A stretch of 64,000 nucleotides of DNA, taken from contig NC_090785.1 in the NCBI RefSeq assembly GCF_040054535.1, positions 18,823,001-18,887,000 on the forward strand. The letters are read 5' to 3'. Shown here in pieces: positions 33,870 to 44,717 of the stretch (positions within the stretch are counted from its first letter, which is position 1; each line of letters begins with the position of its first letter). The notes below the pieces were generated by a model. That model did not search any database, was not told the origin of the DNA, and saw nothing but the letters and a program-made list of their open reading frames with translations. The DNA comes from Antennarius striatus. Lineage: Eukaryota; Chordata; Actinopteri; Lophiiformes; Antennariidae. A program made the position numbers and the translations under genes.

Positions 33870-36800
33870 CTGTGTGTGTGTGTCTGTGTGTGTGTGTGTG
33901 TGTGTTTATGTTTAATTGTTGACATTGTTGACTATTCAGTGCACTCTCATGTGTGACTGTGACTTTCCACTTTGCAGTTTGAGAATCTGGTAGAGAGTGA
34001 TGAGGTGAGTATCTTTGTTATTTATGTATTTATTTGAGGTTTCATAGACAAATTAAAGAGAATTAAATTTTTAGTCCGTACCAATTACATTTTAATAGAC
34101 ATAATGTGTTTTTGTTGCCTAATTGAAAGAGGCGTTACGCTGTTATTCTCTACACTTTGTACTCCCATGTTTCTGTAATAGCCATCCACCACTGATAGGT
34201 GCTGCACTGCATAACAATCATTGTGGTACAGCAGTCAGGGAGTAACTCAATTACTCCCTGCAGGCTGCAGACAGGCAGCCTTTGAGTTCTACAGTGAAGC
34301 ACAGAGGAAGCGTTCCACATCACACTGTAATGTTTTGTGTTGTCTTTCAGCCTGAGAGCCCACAGCCCTTCTCAAAGTAAGAGTCCTGATATAAATATAA
34401 AACAAATCCAAAGAGAGAATGTTTTTTTGATGCATGTATTTCACTTTTATTAGGCCCATCAGTGAAGAGGAGATCCAGCACCTCAAAGAGCGCCACTACA
34501 CTGCCATCTCAGACAAGCAGGTGCTGATCGACCAGCAACTACGAGCGGAGGTCAGACACACCAAACCGTCTTCCTTTAGTATGATAACCGTCCAGGCAGT
34601 GTCATTTTATGTTTTAAAACTAATTTGCTTATTTTTAATTTGCTGCATTGATTTTTTTTTTTTCTGTTTTGTAATTTTCTGTTCTGTGTTTGTTTCATTT
34701 TGTTACGTCTGCTTCAGTTAGAGGCACAAGAGGAGAAGTTAAAGCTAGAAGAGGAGGCTAGAAATACAGCCCAGCGTGAGGCCGCCAGGCTGGCACGTGA
34801 ACGCAAATTGAAAGAGGTGAGGCGGCACTGAGCGCTGCCCTCAGCCAGTTTGACTTACTGCTTGGCTGAAGCAGCTTCTCTCGCCTACTGGCTGTGAACA
34901 CGGGCTTCCTAATGTGTCGAGCCCACAGCTTGTTCTGTCTTGCTTAAATGGACATAATGACATTTTTTTCTATTCCTAACCTAACCTCGTTATTCAATGA
35001 GGGATATTTTTTCTGTTTCAATACATTATTTATCTGACAAACAACTTTTTAGTGTTCTTAAACAGCCTTTTTACAAATCATAGCTGCTACAGGACAATGC
35101 TCTCTAAGTATTATCAGGTAAAATGCATTGCATTTGTTGCATATGAGGGACTATATCAATATACAGAACATGATACATTAGTTACAGTGAGGACTAACGT
35201 GTATAGTCCTCAAGAATAAGATCTGTTAGAGAAAATGACTGTTCATTTAAATATTATAGGAAAAATAATTGAGATTCCTTTGCGGTTTGACATCCGGCTG
35301 CTTTCTCCTCTGGTGTTGCTTTGTTTTATTATTTTGTTTCTTTGGCAATGCTTGAACTCAAAGTTTTCAAAGTTGTTGCTTGTACTTCAGTTTTTGTGAA
35401 ATATATTTTTAATATGGACTTATTGTTACAGCAGTCTGCCCAGAGGAGACCAAACAAAACAGATGACTCCAGTGGGGAAACTCTGCAAAAGAAGTGAGTG
35501 AGTGACGGTCATTAGACAGCAGGATTGCTGTTTCCCAGAGGAGAAGCTTCAACAATGAGATTTTATAGCACTACAAGTAACACCACTGCACTAATTGTCT
35601 ATTAGCTGCACGCACATAGTGTTGCACTCATCATCAAGCTAGATTTACCCAACAGACATCAGTAGTAAGTTTAGTTAGAGGTGTGAAACAGACTTTGTTG
35701 AGTTATATTGTAAAGATATCAGTGAGTGTTCTTACAGCTCTATTCTTGGTGTGTTGATTATTGTGTTACAGACAAGCCTCTGAGGGTGATTTTGACGTTT
35801 GCCTTCAAAACATAAAAGCCCAGTCTGAGGCTTTTAGGAGTGGCAGTAAGTGGAACCTACAACAATAATACACAGGCATACTTAGGAGTGTTAATCAGTT
35901 CAGACTGTTCTTGTATATGCTATCAGATGGCTCTATGTTTCCAGGACTACCCTCTGACGCAAACGTGGTGACTCCCAACACAGAGTGTAGCTGGGACTTC
36001 ACAACCAAGACCCGCTCCACCAATGACGATGGGACGTCCCTGGATCTGGAGTGGGAGGATGAAGAAGGTCAGAGTTGCATTCTTCTTTGTTCCAGCAATC
36101 CGCCAGACATTTTCGTACCCTCCTGACTGAACTTTGATTGAAGTTTGATCACAAAAGCTTCCTCTGCCTGAACCGTGGACTCAAGTTATTCTCGATTATA
36201 TGCAGTGTCTTCCGGATGTAGAAATAACAAGCGTGAAACATGTCACAATGTCAGGACTGATGGCCACCATTCAGTAGAATCAGATTCCTGTTTTTATGTT
36301 CGAACTTCATTCCTGTATTGCTTTTACCCAATACTTAGGTGGAGCGAGTGAGACTGACTTCACAGCATAATAACCAACCACTACTGCTAGACAACAAACT
36401 ATTCACAGCTGATTCTTTTCTGCAGCTCAACGAAATAATATTAGCAGCAACAAAGCAGGGCATCATTAAAATAGAATGTCATCCTGAGTGTTTTACTGTC
36501 GCTGCATTCCAAACCACTGCACATGCATCTGTATAACCTGTCCTACAACAGCAGTAAGGTTAAGATTAAAGATTAAATCAGATTTATTAATCCCCAAAGG
36601 GAAGTTTTTTTATACCTCACTAGATTTGTGTTTCATTCACTCACAACTCTGGTGGAATGTACCCTCCATGACTGCCAGGATTGTCAGCATTATTTTATTT
36701 GAAATGAAAACATTTGTAGGTTTTCTTCATTTAGATTTAATTCATTCTCAGTTGAGTGAAGCTGCACTCCAGTTTTGTCCATTGAAATGTACTGATCATC

Positions 36801-37228
36801 ATAACGTGTGCCCTTTTTTAATTTAAATGGGAACAAAAGTGCATAGTTCGTAGTGAGTCTAGTGTAGGAAGGTGTTACTTGTGTCACTGACTGGATCAGT
36901 TTTCCACTCCAGCGCCATCTGCTGTCGGAATGAAAGCCCACGTTGTTTTGTCACAGGAATCAATCGAGCACTTCCTGCCTGGGAGCGGTCGCGGACGGAG
37001 GAAGACATCCTGCGTGCCGCCCTGAGGCCTGGAGGCAAGCAGATGCACAGCGGCCCAACCTCGGCCTCCGAGGACTCCAGCGCTCTGGAGTGGGAGAATG
37101 ACTTTGTGAGTACCCACCCGGAGGACAATGCAGATGCAGAATTTGATGGATTTGTGAATCCTGTCTTAGACACCCCCTCTGAAGACGCCTCAGACACCAG
37201 CCTCAGGTTGGACACCCAGGACAGATAG
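32097..37228 (+). CDS. ap1ar: AP-1 complex-associated regulatory protein (gadkin/gamma-BAR)
   Basis: Adaptor on TGN/endosomal vesicles that links AP-1 with kinesin-1 and restrains Arp2/3. Coding exons: 32097-32167, 33753-33801, 33978-34004, 34351-34376, 34454-34550, 34718-34816, 35432-35493, 35772-35845, 35945-36067, 36957-37228. Phases agree and give 299 aa (human 302). The N-terminus MGNCWAYC with nearby cysteines fits lipid anchoring, known for gadkin. A charged helix (about residues 75-135, QLRAELEAQEEKLKLEEEAR) follows. Two tryptophan-acidic segments, LDLEWEDEEG and ALEWENDFVS, match regions tied to kinesin light chain and AP-1 binding in gadkin. The C-terminal FVNPVLD block is conserved. 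Exon 7 has a tandem NAGNAG acceptor (35429-35434). Intron 1 has a 17-bp minisatellite and intron 2 an interrupted (GT)n. Confidence 0.95.
32168..33752 (+). other. ap1ar intron 1
   Basis: A 1.6-kb first intron. Its first 100 bases carry a cluster of GCTAGC/GTTAGC hexamers (32179-32270), and a 17-bp tandem repeat lies at 32471-32552. I see no further gene in it. Confidence 0.8.
32471..32552 (+). repeat. 17-bp minisatellite, unit CTGGTTACCATATCTAT
   Basis: Nearly five exact copies in tandem (the last is 14 nt long) lie in intron 1 of ap1ar. Each unit contains GGTTACCAT, which resembles one RFX half-site. Confidence 0.95.
33821..33905 (+). repeat. Interrupted (GT)n in ap1ar intron 2
   Basis: GT dinucleotides with TCTATG and TCTG interruptions fill about half of the 176-nt intron. 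They start about 20 nt after the donor of exon 2. Confidence 0.9.
36546..36612. repeat. Fish LINE-tail-like fragment in ap1ar intron 9
   Basis: GGTTAAGATTAAAGATTAAA is followed by TTTATTAATCCCCAAAGGGAA. This is the form of many fish non-LTR 3' tails. The segment is short and has no coding part. Confidence 0.45.
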
Positions 37229-39095
37229 TGTCTAGCACCAAAGGAGACAACTGTGTTCTCGTCATGTCAAAGCTCACCAGCTTTCCGTCTATTGAAATGG
37301 AAATGTACTGACACACCCTTCATGTTGTGAAAAATGAGACCCTAATGATGCAAGAACATGTTGTGCATCTCTGCGCTAGTGTACAGTGTGGTGATGTTTC
37401 TGTCCACTACTCATCTTTTCAGTGCCTTCATTTGCCAAAGTAGCCAACCTCTGTATGCACAGTTTCCTTTCATAACCATTTGACATGTGGATCACAGAAG
37501 CTGACAAACTGTCCTGAAACCTTTTGGAGCTCCTAAATAATAATTACCAGGAAACAGCTCCTAACACATCTATCTGCTGTAGCAGCTGTGTCATTATGCT
37601 GACTGGTTGGAGTGGACACGTTTCCCTGGTTGTGGGTCACACCAGGGCATCTGACACACCTTCATTCATTAGCAGCAGTTTAAAGCCACAGTGCAGACGT
37701 GGTGACCAGCTGCAGCTGTGCGTCCAGTGCCTTCATCAGCGGCAAGACTAAGAATTACTCAGCATGTGTGTGTGACGCCCCACAGATCTACATAGACCGT
37801 CCTAACTAGCCCTCGGTCTCTGCTTCAGTTCGGCTCTGCCCTGCAGTTTGGTTTTTATTTTATTGCATGATGGCAGAAAGAATGCATTTACGTTATTGGT
37901 TGAGTTGAAATACATCAAATATGAGACTAAAATAGTTTGACCACTGACTCCATGTTTGTGTCGGGAAGACAAACAGGTAACCTGAGACAGTGGACATCCA
38001 TTAAACCCTCATCCAGACTCAAAGCAGCCTGTGTGTCTGATTAAACGTTAAAACTCCAAAGGTTAACACCATTTGTTAGAAAAAGAAAATAATAATAAGG
38101 AAGTCACTCATGAAGAGTCTTATTGCTCTTTTCCAGTTCTGTGCTCAATAGTGTTATGTTTCCAAGTATGCACATTCCTTTAAGTGAACAACAACATCTT
38201 TAGTAAAAGGATGAGTACATTTTAAGCAGTGTGGATGACAAACCACCAGTCACTTTCCACTCCAGCATTATCCAGACTGGCCTTATTCAGAGATCACTGG
38301 CGTCGGAGCTGCGTCTCCTCATGGCGCTGGTTGTTCGGAATTGAGGAGCATGTTGTACAAAACAAAATAATGAATCAAGTATGAATTGCTGCTTTGACAT
38401 TCAGGACAACAGTTGTTGGATGTATTTGGAACATGAGGTGATCGTGTTCACTAAAAGAAAACATTCTATTAGTTTTTATTTAATCTGATGTGAAATTTAC
38501 TCTGGATTAAAAATAGTCATCGTTTAATTCTTGATCACTGCTGATACTGAAAGCAATATTTAATGATTGGGATAAAAAAAAAGAAAAGAAAAGCCTCATA
38601 AACATGTAAACTGGAATCTGTGGCGTGTACTTTTTCATGTTCCTATCAATGCTGCTGTACACATTATTGTAGCTCCTGTTGTTATATTTTTATACGCATC
38701 ACACACAGTTGAGCACGATTTGAGGCAAAAGAGTTTTACTTATTCGTACTTGTTACTGATTATTGAATCAAGCGAATCAACAGTCATTCCCTGATTGCTC
38801 CAATCTGGGTTTGTAATCTGGTGTTAGCAGCCTGTACAGTAGAAATTAAATGATTCACTGGTCAGGGAAGTCAGCCGTGAGTTCTGGAGTGCTGTCAAAG
38901 CCTGAGCACAAGACATCGGTTGATCACAGATAATGTTTAAAAATGGTTTTATTTAGAGCACATTTGAATATACATTTTTTGCTGTGATTACATGATCTCT
39001 GAATAATCACTGTAACTTTCTGTATAAATACTGAAATTTAACATTCCTTGTCACACTGAGCCTAAGAAGAAAAAATAAAATGCAGAAAATGAATT
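37229..39095 (+). other. ap1ar: ap1ar 3' UTR
   Basis: Non-coding sequence follows the TAG at 37226-37228. The strongest poly(A) signal is AATAAA at 39074-39079, implying a UTR of about 1.86 kb. Earlier weak signals may give shorter forms. The boundary is inferred. Confidence 0.5.
39074..39079 (+). terminator. Poly(A) signal for ap1ar
   Basis: AATAAA in an A-rich stretch; the downstream sequence is GT-rich (TTAATGTGTGTATGTATTGTG begins within 30 nt), as expected near a cleavage site. Confidence 0.55.
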
Positions 39096-39654
39096 GAGAT
39101 TAATGTGTGTATGTATTGTGATTGAACAGAACCATCACCGTTGGCTTCATGTGTGTTTTGTTTTAAAGTCTCAATTTTTCTAGGTCATAAAATGAAAAAA
39201 AGGAACAAACTAAAGTTGGAGTGTCCTGGGGTGCCTCTTGGCTTCAACTCATGCACATGGTCAGTTTATGACTACGTAAAATAATTTCATGCAACCCTAA
39301 TTTAATGGTGATACTTTAGCTAAGATAAATGATTATATCAAATATGCACACTGAGTGAATCAACGCTTACAAACGGATCTTTTAAAACAAGGACTGCTTT
39401 TCATGTCTCACATGTTGCCGCTCCAGGAGGGATTCATTCACGTGTCCTGTTTAAATGAATACAGAACTGACCTTTAAGACTTCAAAACAGTTGTTTTTAT
39501 TGACTACTGTAAACCAGGCCTAGTTGATCACTGATAAGCGATAATTACTAGTTACTCAAAACAGGTGAAGCTAGTCACACCAGAGTTTTTGGATAATGCA
39601 TTTGCATTACCATTATAATTACAATTACATTACAATTACATTACGTCATCATTG

Positions 39655-39845
39655 ATTAAGTTGATTGGCCGGTCCCAAATTGCCCGTAGGAGTGAGTGTG
39701 TGTGCGTGGTTGTCCGTCTTTGTGTGGCTCCGCGGTGCACTGGCGTCGTGCCCGGAGTGTCCCCCGCCTCACGCCCTATGTCAGCTGAGTTAGGCTCCAG
39801 CTCCCCGTGACCCGCTACGGCAGATGAAGTGGTAGAAAATGAATG
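39655..39845 (+). repeat. SINE-like element tail, copy 2
   Basis: It reads CCCAAATTGCCCGTAGGAGT, CGCGGTGCACTGGCGTCGTG, CGGAGTGTCCCCCGCCTCAC and TCAGCTGAGTTAGGCTCCAG, and it ends GGTAGAAAATGAATGAATGA. The block order matches the tail of the element at 31385-31690. Confidence 0.7.
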
Positions 39846-39984
39846 AATGATAAGGTTGGTTTTTTTTTCATAAGCGTAAATATTAGCACAGCATGTACCG
39901 AAATAACTCCTTTCAGGAAAGTGTTGTGTTCTCTACATGTTTATTTTAGTGGCTCAAGTTACAGTCAGTCACTTAAGATTTCCT

Positions 39985-40140
39985 TTCCCACCCCACCGGT
40001 CAAGGCGGATGACCACCCTCCAGAGTCTGGGTGCTGCCCGGAGTTTCTTCCTCAATGAGGGAGTTTTTCCTTGCCACTGTCGCTTATGCTTGCTCTTGAG
40101 GGTTCTGTTGGGTTTCACTGCAAAAAACCTATTTGGGATA
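39985..40140 (+). repeat. Teleost SINE-like repeat, copy 2
   Basis: GGTCAAGGCGGATGACCACC, AGAGTCTGGGTGCTGCCCGG, CAATGAGGGAGTTTTTCCTT and CACTGTCGC are in the same order as the reverse strand of 425-615. The two copies are inverted relative to each other and 39 kb apart. Confidence 0.7.
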
Positions 40141-41544
40141 GGATAGGATGGCGGCGCATGCACACGCAGCGACTCCTCTCTCTCCCGCTAGAGCGGTTCT
40201 TTAGTGTTTTTTTTACTGCGGGTCTGAAAAGACTAATTTCATCTGCTGTATGTCGTGCATATATGGTGCATTTCACAATAAAGTTGACTATGATTTACGA
40301 CATACCAATGACTGCTCATTGAAACACTTTACGGCCGCATTTGATCATAGCATAGCATGTTACATCAGTACAAAATACCTCGTAGTCATCTGTCTCTTCA
40401 TGGTGGGTAAGTTTTGTGCATTATAGATATGAATACTGTATTTGTGATTTTTCTGAAGTCTGGTTCTTTGCTGTTTGCACTGATCGATACAGGACAGCTT
40501 CACAAGATGATTCACGTTTCCTTTGTCGCTCAGACTTCATTAGAAATGAAAGTTGTCTTTTCGTGCTTGCTTTAATGTGGTATATTTAAAGAGGTACGGT
40601 TTTACAAACAGGTAGCTGGATATCAGAATTGCTTTTATTTTTTACAACTTAGCCCTGGGAGATGTTAGTTACTAATATCTACTAATTGTCTGTGTGAATG
40701 AAATTTCCTGTGCCTGTTTGCTGTCACTGCATTAATGTTCAATGTGAATATTTAATTACGTTGATGTAAACGGAGCTGCATTGCAGCAGCACTGGCATCA
40801 GTCTTGTCACAAGCTCTCCTGCTTTGTTATAAAAATAGCATCTGATCAATTCCACTGGATATGCTTGAACTCAACATTTCTGTCTTTATCAGAGATGACT
40901 GAAATTTTAATGGGTTCATCATGGAAAGATATGAAGGAGATTTAAAAGACACGGAATGTAAAATTGTCCCTCTGTTCATGTCTCGATCACACGCCCATAG
41001 GCAGCACCAAATCTATGTTCTATCTACATCATCAAGGAAACTTTAAAGGTGGATCTGTTCAATCATTTGATTTTCAACTTCAACTAGAGGAACTTTAACG
41101 GATGGATTATAAATCAAGACAGCTTGTTTCACTGCGCAATGTTTCCTGATAGGAGATCTGCTTGAATTGACATTACTGCTGTTCAATATGATCTATTTTT
41201 AAGGATCTGTGCAAAGATATTTTTTTAAAAGGACAAGATTATTCATAAACATCAAATCTGCTCACAGTGAATACATTTTAGGTGAAAACTAAAAACAGAC
41301 AAGTAGTTTTAAACAAGTAACAGCATGTTTTCATCATTTTAAGTCCAAGTGGATCATCTGCTGGTTACCCACAATCCTCCATCTGACTCAGTTTGAAGCA
41401 TTAGTGTGGTTTTACCAAGATGGAGATATAGTTGTGGAGTTTGTTAATATGATTTCACATAACCTTAATAAGTCCCCTTTGCTTCTCCCTGGTTGAAATA
41501 CAATAGTGGTTCAACTTCCTGCCTTTGATGGAGTATTTAAAGTC

Positions 41545-41745
41545 TTCTTTTCCTTTCGGCTTTTCCCTTCAGGGGTCGCCACAGGGAATCGGTTGCCTCC
41601 ATCTAACCCTGTCTCCTGCATCCTCTTCTCTCACACCAATTACCTTCATGTCCTCTTTCACTACATCCATAAACCTCCTCTTTGGTCTTCCTCTAGGACT
41701 CCTGCCTGTCAGTTCAAAACTCAGTTCAAAATTCTTGTATTTAAT
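41545..41745 (+). repeat. Dispersed fish LINE-like fragment
   Basis: It contains TTCCTTTCGGCTTTTCCCTT, GGGGTCGCCACAGGGAATCG, CTCCTGCATCCTCTTCTCTC and CATAAACCTCCTCTTTGGTC, in an order I know from a frequent fish repeat. The copy is non-coding on both strands. Confidence 0.55.
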
Positions 41746-42046
41746 GTCAGACAGGTTTATGTTGACTTTTCTTCATCAGTCATGTGTCACTTCTTTAATG
41801 TTAATTAGTTGAAGTTAATATTTGCCCTCATTTAAAACTCACTTTCAGAATAGACAGGATATGGGATAATGTTCCAGCACATGTGTAACAAGTACTTGGA
41901 AAAACATGTTATTTTGGCCAAATCTTATAAATACTCTTATGTACAAAACTAGACGGTCCGAACAGTTTAAAGCTGATTATGATAGGACTGCGAGCCAGTC
42001 AGAACACTGAATAATTACTATTACCTATAACGTATAATAATAATAA

Positions 42047-42049
<3 letters not shown>

Positions 42050-42111
<62 letters not shown>
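42050..42111. repeat. (TA)n microsatellite at the 5' edge of the Tc1 relic
   Basis: About 62 nt of TA, preceded by (TAA)n. It directly joins the truncated transposase reading frame. Confidence 0.95.
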
Positions 42112-42115
<4 letters not shown>

Positions 42116-42892
42116 AGGGCAGAGTGGCAAAGAAAAAAAGTGGTATGGACGGATGAATCGAAGTTTGAGGTGTTGGGATCACACAGAAGAACATTTGTGA
42201 GACGCAGAGCAACTGAAAAGATGCTGGAAGAGTGCCTGACGCCATCAGTCAAGCAAGGTGGGAGTAATGTGATGGTCTGGGGTTGCTTTGGTGCTGGTAA
42301 GGTGGGAGATTTGTTCAGGGTAAAAGGTATTTTGAATAAGGAAGGCTATCACTCTATGTTGCCATGCCATACCCTGTGGACAGCGCTTGATTGGAGCTAA
42401 TTTCATCCTACAACAGGACAATGACCCAAAGCAAACCTCCAAATTGTGCAAGAACTATTTAGAGAAGAAGCAGGCAACTGGTATTCTATCTGTAATGGAG
42501 TGGCCAGCGCAGTCACCAGATCTAAACCCCATTGAGCTGTTGTGGGAGCAGCTTGACCGTATGGTACGGAAGAAGTGTCCATCCAGCCAATCCAACTTGG
42601 TGGAGGGGCCTCTAGAAGCGTGGGGTGAAGTTTCTCCACATTCCCTCAACAAATTAACAGCTAGAATGCCAAAGGTCTGCAATTCTGTCATTGCTGCAAA
42701 TGGAGGATTCTTTGACGAAAGCAAATTTTGAAGGAAAAAGTTATTATTTCAAATACAAATCATCATTTCTAACCTTGTCAATGTCTTTACTATATGTTCT
42801 ATTCATTTTACAACTCATTGTGGTAAATAAAAGTGTGACTTTTCATGGAAAACACAAAATTGTCTGGGTGACCCCAAACTTTTGAACGGTAT
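42112..42892 (+). mobile_element. 5'-truncated Tc1/mariner element
   Basis: The catalytic half of a Tc1-type DDE transposase is readable: WTDESKFEVLGSH (first Asp), HSML then, after a frameshift, FILQQDNDPKQTSK (second Asp), and QSPDLNPIELLWEQL with the Glu 34 residues on (DD34E). The frame ends at 42731. The 3' terminus reads GTGACCCCAAACTTTTGAAC, the reverse complement of a Tc1-type inverted repeat end. The N-terminal DNA-binding half and the 5' repeat are missing. The frameshift near 42365-42390 makes it inactive. Confidence 0.9.
42119..42731 (+). pseudogene. Tc1-like transposase pseudogene
   Basis: Two overlapping frames (to 42400, and from 42387 to 42731) cover the DD34E domain only. 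A frameshift separates the first and second catalytic Asp. It is not expected to make an active enzyme. Confidence 0.85.
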
Positions 42893-43999
42893 ATATTTTT
42901 TATTTTTTTTGTTACAACAACAAAACAAAAAAAATCAGATCTGAACTAAAAAATAGTTCAGATCTGAAAAGCAATCTATGATTAATTTATTATGAACAAT
43001 ACAATAATGCCCAGAATGCTGGTGGTTCCTATGATATTATCACCGCAGCACACAAAACAGCAGCACAAATTAAGTGATTAATTGATTACAAATAAGAAAT
43101 GCCAATTCCAATCTGTGGAATTGTGTGTTATTTGTAACATAATGACATGAATACCATGTTAATAAATGTTCAGTTGAAGTAATTATAACATCAATTTGTG
43201 TTGCTGCTTAACCATGTTAAAAAACATGTCAGCTGATATTTAATGTTCATCAATCCAGCTGTATATTATCCATGTATAAGCAAAGCCTTCACAAAACATG
43301 TCATGGTAGCAGGGTTAGTATGTTGGCAGGGTTTGTTTCGACGAAACAACCAAGCGATCAAGTTCCAAGGATACAGTATGTCCCAACTCACTGCATTTCA
43401 ACTAAAGGGCCGACATAAAAAACAGTGTTTTTGTTTACATCAAGGCCAAACTGCTTGGCAGAAAATTTGGGGTCATCATCCAAACATACTTTTTGCATCG
43501 ATAGTACAGTACTGCAATATTGCTTAATTCTCATTTCAATGTATTTTCTCAAAACAGGGAATAATTAGTTTTTAATTTGTTATAACAGTGTATGTGAAAC
43601 AGATCCTTTTTTAAAAAAAAAAGTATCAATCAAGCCTCACTGAAACTGACCAGAAATTGACCTGATATGAATGCAATTGTAAAATTAATAAATGTGTATT
43701 TCACTTGGCTATATGAGAGAAAAACAGATAAAATTATATTTAAAAATATTGTAATCTCACGTTTTTCAGTTGGGTGTTTAAGATACGGAGCGATAGTTTG
43801 TGGGATTCTTTCAAAAGTGCTTTTAATGAGAAGCACAAATCCAAATGTTTGTATAATTTCCCTGATGGATTTGTAACCTATACATGCAGGTCTGTTTTAT
43901 CCACTTTGCAGCTGCTGTTTGGTCTCTGCTCGAATGGGATGGGAGAGGCAAACACTTGAGGGACGTCATTAAATCTAATTAACTGTGCCAGAAAACTGG

Positions 44000-44717
44000 G
44001 AGGTAAATAAGTCCAGTCCTAACGTGGGTGCGTGTTGCCCACTAGTGGATCACTGCACTGGAGGCGGGGAGGAGAATTTCCCAGCAGTTCTCTGCCAGAG
44101 TAGCGGCTCCGGCTACTGAAAATGGGTGCAGAATAGTAATTAGTATGTTTAATGAAGTTAAACCGAATTAACGACGCAGTTGACTGTTCGAGCAAGCGAC
44201 GACAAAGGACAACAATACACAACAGACCGCAGCGCTCCGGGCCAGACTGACTGGAGCCACCAACTTGTGAGACGTTTCACAGCCGCAGCACGACCAGGGT
44301 AAGAATTCCAGCTTCATCCACCGAAGCATCAAAAACGTCCGTAGAAAAACACATAAATTGTTTTAGTTGTGTTACACATTCACATATGGATCTGTTTTAT
44401 AATGTTAAAGCAGTGGTAATATAGTTTTAACTCTCAAGCGTATAAAATCAATTCATTTGTGCGGATTTTTCTTTCATAGAAAGTGAATGGCAGATTTGAA
44501 AAGTTGGCAAATAATTGCGGTGCATTTAAATCGGATCGTTAAGTAATCTGTAATTGATTTTGTGTTATAGTAGGGTTAATGCGATAGCCACGAAAATGTT
44601 ATTTGGATGTAACATCCGAACGAGCACTAGTTTGTCAGGGGAGCGGAATGATACGCACTCCGCCTATCTACTCTACTTGTGTCCAGGATCTGGAGGACAT
44701 GGCACGGGGAGACGGAG
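44000..44717 (+). other. smad5: smad5 promoter and 5' non-coding exons
   Basis: A non-coding exon ends at 44298 with the donor G|GTAAGA. A second possible 5' exon ends at 44717 (G|GTAGGA), preceded by GTGTCCAG at about 44679-44686. Both could join the acceptor before 49401. Human SMAD5 also uses several 5' exons. The start sites are not determined. Confidence 0.5.

Larger units (their letters stand above)
39096..44200. other. Repeat-rich intergenic region ap1ar-smad5
   Basis: It holds two SINE-like elements (39655-39845, 39985-40140), a LINE-like fragment (41545-41745), a (TA)n tract (42050-42111) and a Tc1 relic (42112-42892). The stretches 40150-41500 and 42900-44000 are AT-rich and show nothing I recognise. 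Confidence 0.6.

Noticed and set aside
36872-37228. Continuous open frame from 36872 as a separate gene
   Set aside because: Its first 85 bases are the intron before the ap1ar last exon; the TCACAG acceptor at 36956 gives the conserved join.
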